From positions 620,001-684,000 of the forward strand of contig CAWUFC020000001.1 in the NCBI GenBank assembly GCA_963921335.3: DNA of 64,000 nt, read 5' to 3'. The notes beneath the pieces were generated by a model. That model saw nothing but the letters and a program-made list of their open reading frames with translations. It was not told where the DNA came from and ran no database searches. The stretch comes from CAWUFC02 sp963921335. Its GTDB lineage: Bacteria > Pseudomonadota > Gammaproteobacteria > Pseudomonadales > Halieaceae. Positions 60,075 to 64,000 of the stretch are shown one piece after another. The translations under genes were made by a program, and so were the position numbers. Numbering within the stretch: the first letter of the stretch is position 1; each line of letters opens with the position of its first letter.

Positions 60075-60137
60075 TTCGAATTTTGGCCTGCTACTATGAA
60101 CGATTCCACTGATATTAACAATAAGGTCACAGTGCCT

Positions 60138-60587
60138 ATGTCCGCTGAAATGACTGCTGAATCGGCTCAAAAACCTATTGCCGAAAACCTGTTCACCTGG
60201 CCGTCGCCGCAACCTGCCCTGCTGGGCTCACGCTGCCAGGACTGTGGTCGCGCCACGTTTCCTGCTCAGGGCAGTTGCCCCGCCTGCTGTTCCACCGATG
60301 TGGTGGTTGAGGAGCTGCCTCGCGAGGGCACCCTGTGGACCTGGACGGTGCAGAGATTCATGCCCAAGACGCCCTACAAAAGCGGTGAAACCCAGGAGAC
60401 TTTTCAGCCCTATGGTGTGGGCTATGTCGAGTTGCCAGGTGGCGTGCGTGTTGAAGGGCGGCTCACAGAAAACGACCCGGAGAAGCTGAAGATCGGTATG
60501 CCCATGGAAGTGATCTTTGAGCCTTTCAGAACCGAAGAAGACGGCACGGAGGTGATCAACTTCGCCTTCCGGCCTGTGCAGGAGTAA
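60138..60587 (+). CDS. Zn-ribbon/OB-fold DUF35 protein
   Basis: The 149-aa protein has a rubredoxin-like zinc ribbon (GSRCQDCGRATFPAQGSCPA, two CxxC pairs) followed by an OB fold (GTLWTWTVQRFMPKTPYKSG, PYGVGYVELPGGVRVEGRL). DUF35 proteins bind acyl-CoA and partner with thiolase-superfamily enzymes, including the Ltp2 steroid side-chain aldolase. The thiolase-like gene follows after 3 nt. ATG 60138 is preferred over 60096 because of the promoter-like sequence just before the latter; either start keeps the domains intact. Confidence 0.9.
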   Translation: MSAEMTAESAQKPIAENLFTWPSPQPALLGSRCQDCGRATFPAQGSCPACCSTDVVVEELPREGTLWTWTVQRFMPKTPYKSGETQETFQPYGVGYVELPGGVRVEGRLTENDPEKLKIGMPMEVIFEPFRTEEDGTEVINFAFRPVQE

Positions 60588-60590
60588 GCC

Positions 60591-61736
60591 ATGACAGATG
60601 TCGCAATCGTCGGAGTAGGAATCCATCCCTTTGGGCGCACTGAGGGCATGAGCGGTTTGCAGCAGGGCGCGTTTGCCGCTCGCGCTGCGCTGAAAGATGC
60701 GGGCGTCGAGTGGGCTGACATGCAATTTGCCTACGGTGGCAGCGCCAGTTCGGGCAGTGCCGACGCGCTGGTGAACGAGCTGGGCCTGACTGGCCTGCCG
60801 TTTACCAACGTGGCGAACGGCTGTGCCACAGGTGGTTCTTCATTGATGTCGGCGTACAACGCCATCAAATCGGGTGAATCAGATATTGGCCTGGTGGTGG
60901 GTTTTGACAAGCATGAGCGCGGCGCGTTTAACGCCGATCCAAAGAGCCTGGGCATTGGCGGTTGGTACGGCGAAGCGGGCCTGATGCTCACCACTCAGTT
61001 TTTCGCCATGAAAATTACCAAGTACATGCACGACTATGGCATCAGCAACATGGCTTTGGCCAAGGTGTCGGAGAAGGCGTTTCAGAACGGTGTCCTGAAT
61101 CCCAATGCCTGGCGGCAGCAGGAAATCGGTGTTGAAGAAATACTCAACAGCATGATGGTCAACGACCCTTTGACAAAGTTCATGTTCTGTTCACCTTCCG
61201 AGGGTGGTGTTGCGTTGATTGTCTGTCGTGCAGACCACGCCGAGAAATACACTGATCGTCCGGTGTACATCAAGGCGGCCGCTTTGCGCTCTCGTCGCTA
61301 TGGTTCGTTTGAAGTGTTTGCCCCATCCCAGGCGTTGGAGCATATCGGTGGGCCGACAGTGGACACAGCCAAAGCCGCCTTTGAGATGGCCGGCATTGGG
61401 CCCGAGGACGTCGATGTGGCCCAGCTACAGGATACCGAGGCCGGGGCTGAAATCATGCACATGGCCGAAAACGGGTTTTGTGAGGACGGCGAGCAGGAGC
61501 ACATGCTGCTCAATGGTGAAACCAAAATTGGTGGTCGCTTCCCCGTCAATACGGATGGCGGCTGTATTGCCAATGGTGAGCCCATTGGTGCATCCGGCCT
61601 GCGCCAGATTCACGAGAACGTGATTCAGTTGCGTGGCCAGGCAGGTGCGCGGCAGGTGCCGGGCGATCCAAAAGTCGGCTACACCCATGTTTACGGTGCA
61701 CCCGGTATCAGTGCGGTCACCATTCTGCAGCGCTGA
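60591..61736 (+). CDS. Thiolase-superfamily enzyme (SCP2-thiolase/Ltp type) lacking the catalytic His
   Basis: The 381 aa start VAIVGVGIHPFGRTEGM and keep the nucleophile Cys78 (NVANGCATGGSSL), but the usual GHP histidine is Glu330 (CIANGEPIGASG) and the second-cysteine loop reads HVYGAPGIS with Tyr368. Degradative thiolases need His and the second Cys. In the Ltp2 aldolase, partnered by a DUF35 domain, tyrosines do the chemistry, so an aldolase or another acyl-CoA C-C cleaving activity is as likely as thiolysis. GGAG precedes ATG 60591. Confidence 0.9.
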   Translation: MTDVAIVGVGIHPFGRTEGMSGLQQGAFAARAALKDAGVEWADMQFAYGGSASSGSADALVNELGLTGLPFTNVANGCATGGSSLMSAYNAIKSGESDIGLVVGFDKHERGAFNADPKSLGIGGWYGEAGLMLTTQFFAMKITKYMHDYGISNMALAKVSEKAFQNGVLNPNAWRQQEIGVEEILNSMMVNDPLTKFMFCSPSEGGVALIVCRADHAEKYTDRPVYIKAAALRSRRYGSFEVFAPSQALEHIGGPTVDTAKAAFEMAGIGPEDVDVAQLQDTEAGAEIMHMAENGFCEDGEQEHMLLNGETKIGGRFPVNTDGGCIANGEPIGASGLRQIHENVIQLRGQAGARQVPGDPKVGYTHVYGAPGISAVTILQR

Positions 61737-61769
61737 GTAGCGCTTAAAAGAACTACAGAGGCAGGTACC

Positions 61770-63161
61770 ATGAACGAAAAAGTTAACCTGACAGAAGAAC
61801 AGATCAAAGCCCGCGATCCCGCCTATTCCTTTCAGGAGCTGCTGGATCGAGAAACAGTAGAGGTGCCAGCGGCACTGCGAGAGAGCACGGAAACCTACCT
61901 GGGCTCTGAAGACATTGCCATCGACCGTTACCTGTCGCGGGAGTTTTTTGATCTCGAGGTAGAAAAGGTCTGGCGCAAGACCTGGCAGATGGCCTGTCGT
62001 GAGAGCATTGTCGGTAACCCCGGCGATTACCATGTCTACGACATCGTAAACGATTCCATTCTTATTACTCGTACCGAAGCGGGTGAGCTGAAGGCCTACT
62101 ATAACTCGTGCCTGCATCGTGGGCGCGCGCTAAAGCGTGGCAGCGGCAGCGGTGCCGAAGAGCTGCGCTGTCCTTACCACGGCTGGTCGTGGAATCTTGA
62201 AGGTGACTTCCAGGGCGCGCCCTGCGAATGGGACTTCCCCCATGTGACTAACGATAAAGAGCGCTTCCATTTGCCCGAGGTAAGGGTGGCGACCTGGGGC
62301 GGCTGGGTCTTTATCAATATGGATGAGGACGCACCCTCGCTGGTAGAGTACATGGGTATCCTGCCCGAGCACCTGGCGACCTGGAAACATGAACAGCGCT
62401 TTATCTCCGCCCACGTCGAGAAGGTGATTGGTGCCAACTGGAAGGCTGTGCTGGAGGCCTTTATCGAGTCCTACCACGCCATTGCCACGCATCCCCAGTT
62501 GATGCCATTCCAGGCCATCGACAATTCCCAATACGATGTGTGGGACGATCATGTCAGCCGCACGATTACAGCCTATGGGGTACCCAACCCCAGCCATGCT
62601 GATCAGTTCAGCGAGCAGGACTCCATGGATGCCATGATGGAGCTGGGTGGTGTAGAGGACGTACCTGAAGTCGCCGATGGTCAAACTGCTCGTGAAAAAC
62701 TGGCAGAGATGACCATGCCGGCGATTAGCGAGCAGTGTGGCGAGGACCTGGAAGGCGTCAGCACCATGTCTGAGCTGATGGACTCAACGCTGTACTTGTT
62801 GTTCCCCAATTTCGCACCCTGGGCAGGGCATGCGACGATTATTAACTATCGTCACCGCCCCAACGGCGACGACCCTGATAGCTGCATCATGGATATCTAC
62901 CTGCTGACCCGTTACCCCGAAGGCGAAGAGCCGCCGGCGGACGCCGCCACGGTGCGCCTGGGTATTGACCAGCCCTTCGCGGATGCAGCCGATACATTGG
63001 GTGCCGGCCTTGCTCGCGTATTCGAGCAGGATGGCGCCAACCTGCCACAGGTACAGAAGGGCATGAAAGCGTCCAAGAAAGGCACGGTGACCCTGGCCAA
63101 CTATCAGGAAGTGCGCATTCGACACTTCCACCAGACCCTGGATAAATACCTGGCCAAATGA
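61770..63161 (+). CDS. Rieske non-haem iron oxygenase, alpha subunit
   Basis: The 463 aa have a Rieske [2Fe-2S] motif Cys114-x-His116 ... Cys134-x2-His137 (SCLHRGRALKRG, LRCPYHGWSWNLEG) and a catalytic domain with Fe ligands His236 and His241 in EAFIESYHAIATHPQ; the third (acidic) ligand should lie near 390. It would hydroxylate an aromatic or alicyclic ring with O2 and electrons from a reductase, which is not in the visible part. It is followed by an overlapping acyl-CoA ligase gene, so the substrate may be a CoA ester or its free acid. Confidence 0.92.
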   Translation: MNEKVNLTEEQIKARDPAYSFQELLDRETVEVPAALRESTETYLGSEDIAIDRYLSREFFDLEVEKVWRKTWQMACRESIVGNPGDYHVYDIVNDSILITRTEAGELKAYYNSCLHRGRALKRGSGSGAEELRCPYHGWSWNLEGDFQGAPCEWDFPHVTNDKERFHLPEVRVATWGGWVFINMDEDAPSLVEYMGILPEHLATWKHEQRFISAHVEKVIGANWKAVLEAFIESYHAIATHPQLMPFQAIDNSQYDVWDDHVSRTITAYGVPNPSHADQFSEQDSMDAMMELGGVEDVPEVADGQTAREKLAEMTMPAISEQCGEDLEGVSTMSELMDSTLYLLFPNFAPWAGHATIINYRHRPNGDDPDSCIMDIYLLTRYPEGEEPPADAATVRLGIDQPFADAADTLGAGLARVFEQDGANLPQVQKGMKASKKGTVTLANYQEVRIRHFHQTLDKYLAK

Positions 63162-64000
63162 CGGCACTGTCAGCCGAGCGTCTGGAGCGGGACGGCCCGC
63201 TCTGGCGCAATACCACTATTGCCCGTGAGGCCTGGCGCAAAGAGCGTGAGCATGGCGATCGCATCGCCATCTTTCTTGAAGATGCGCAGGATGTTACTTA
63301 CGCAGAATTTGCCCAGGAGGCGCGCCGCCTGATCACCGCCTTCTGCGGCCTCGGCTTGCAGGCGGGTGATGTGGTGAGCTTTCAGCTACCCAACTGGCGC
63401 GAGGCAGTGCCCCTGGACATCGCCGCAGCGGCACTCGGGCTGGTTGTTAATCCTATTGTTCCCATTTATAGGGATGCCGAACTGCGCTACATCTTGAAGG
63501 ACGCGTGCACGCGTGCGTTTTTTATCCCTGAAAAATTTCGCAGCATTCACTACATCGACATGGTTCAGAGCCTGCGCGCTGACCTGCCCGACCTCGATCA
63601 TTTGATTTCGGTACGAGCCGAGTCTGACTACGAAGGTGTGCTGCGCTATGAAACCCTGGTGGACTGCCCTGAGGCGGACCTGGATAGCCTTGAGGATATA
63701 GACCCCAATGCCGTGAAGTGTCGCCTTTACACCTCCGGCACCACCGGTTTTCCCAAAGCGGTTTTGCACACTCACAATACACTCAACTATGTTCAGCAGT
63801 GTTCGATCCGTCACAGTGAGATCACCGACAAAGACGTCATGGTAATGCCCTCGCCGGTGACGCACATCACGGGCTATTCCAGCGGTATCAATATGAGCTT
63901 CATGAGCGAGGCACGTTCGGCTCTGATGGCGCGATGGGATGCTGATGCCGCCATCGACTACATTCACCGCGTTGGCGGCACCATGACAGTGGGCGCCACA
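63158..64000 (+). CDS. Acyl-CoA ligase (AMP-binding), N-terminal part
   Basis: 281 codons are visible before the right edge. ATG 63158 overlaps the oxygenase stop (ATGA). The sequence begins MTALSAERLERDGPLW, has the nucleotide-binding motif YTSGTTGFPKAV at 191-202 and the adjacent LHTHNTLN, typical of ANL-superfamily ligases such as cyclohexanecarboxylate- or long-chain-acyl-CoA ligases. It probably activates the pathway acid with ATP and CoA. The C-terminal lysine motif lies outside the window. Confidence 0.93.
   Translation, partial: MTALSAERLERDGPLWRNTTIAREAWRKEREHGDRIAIFLEDAQDVTYAEFAQEARRLITAFCGLGLQAGDVVSFQLPNWREAVPLDIAAAALGLVVNPIVPIYRDAELRYILKDACTRAFFIPEKFRSIHYIDMVQSLRADLPDLDHLISVRAESDYEGVLRYETLVDCPEADLDSLEDIDPNAVKCRLYTSGTTGFPKAVLHTHNTLNYVQQCSIRHSEITDKDVMVMPSPVTHITGYSSGINMSFMSEARSALMARWDADAAIDYIHRVGGTMTVGAT

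Noticed and set aside
1..64000. CRISPR arrays, phage genes, insertion sequences, toxin-antitoxin or restriction systems
   Set aside because: None seen: no regularly spaced repeats beyond the 20-bp triplication, and no transposase, integrase or nuclease-type defence genes recognised.

Overview
The window reads as a chromosomal segment of a free-living aerobic gammaproteobacterium, most likely a marine relative of the Cellvibrionales (Halieaceae/Spongiibacteraceae type). The reasons are gene order and content: Pseudomonas-like blocks (serA / D-2-hydroxyglutarate dehydrogenase / rpiA / ilvA and HAD / rppH / ptsP / lgt / thyA) are joined to the fau-ssrS-zapA-ygfB-ubiH-ubiI-gcvH block known from E. 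coli. There is also a Vibrio/Shewanella-type TonB2 operon, two large TonB-dependent receptors, and a dense set of CoA-linked catabolic genes. The taxon is inferred; no rRNA gene is present. I saw no tRNA, CRISPR array, insertion sequence or phage gene.

Region 1 (1-18.5 kb) is housekeeping: the edge of a peptide-binding protein gene, serA divergent from its probable 2-hydroxyglutarate-recycling partner, rpiA divergent from ilvA, then fau, the 6S RNA gene ssrS, zapA and a ZapB-like coiled-coil gene on the minus strand. Facing them are ygfB, ubiH, ubiI, gcvH and rlmI, followed by a HAD phosphatase, rppH, ptsP, an NRDE protein, lgt, thyA and folA. Compared with E. coli, pepP, gcvT and gcvP are missing from their usual places.

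Region 2 (18.7-26.4 kb) is a six-gene TonB2 energising operon (DUF3450, TtpC, ExbB, ExbD, TonB, TPR) ending in a clear terminator, then a QseBC-like two-component system. The regulator and kinase genes of that system are joined by a 20-bp triplication that creates two overlapping 7-codon mini-ORFs.

Region 3 (26.4-45.4 kb) concerns sugars and central carbon: glk, a sulfatase / DUF3604 / ThuA operon, a disrupted TonB-dependent receptor, an SDR, pyruvate kinase, a sirtuin, a desaturase, and a hexuronate block (kdgK, uxaC, uxuB). An identical 17-bp near-palindrome lies in the receptor/SDR and kdgK/uxaC intergenic regions, suggesting one GntR-type regulon.

Region 4 (45.4-64 kb) is the most unusual part. 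It is a catabolic island with a CoA-transferase, an acyl-CoA dehydrogenase, a TetR regulator co-directional with a luciferase-like oxidoreductase and a molybdopterin oxidoreductase, a TonB receptor, two paralogous outer-membrane barrels, an NTF2-like protein, a DUF35/thiolase-superfamily pair whose thiolase lacks the usual histidine, a Rieske oxygenase and an acyl-CoA ligase that runs off the window. Four divergent promoter regions in this island share an A-tract followed by ACTG[A/T]TT[G/T]. Together the genes suggest uptake, CoA activation, ring or chain oxidation and C-C cleavage of a hydrophobic (steroid-, terpenoid- or aromatic-like) substrate that I cannot name.
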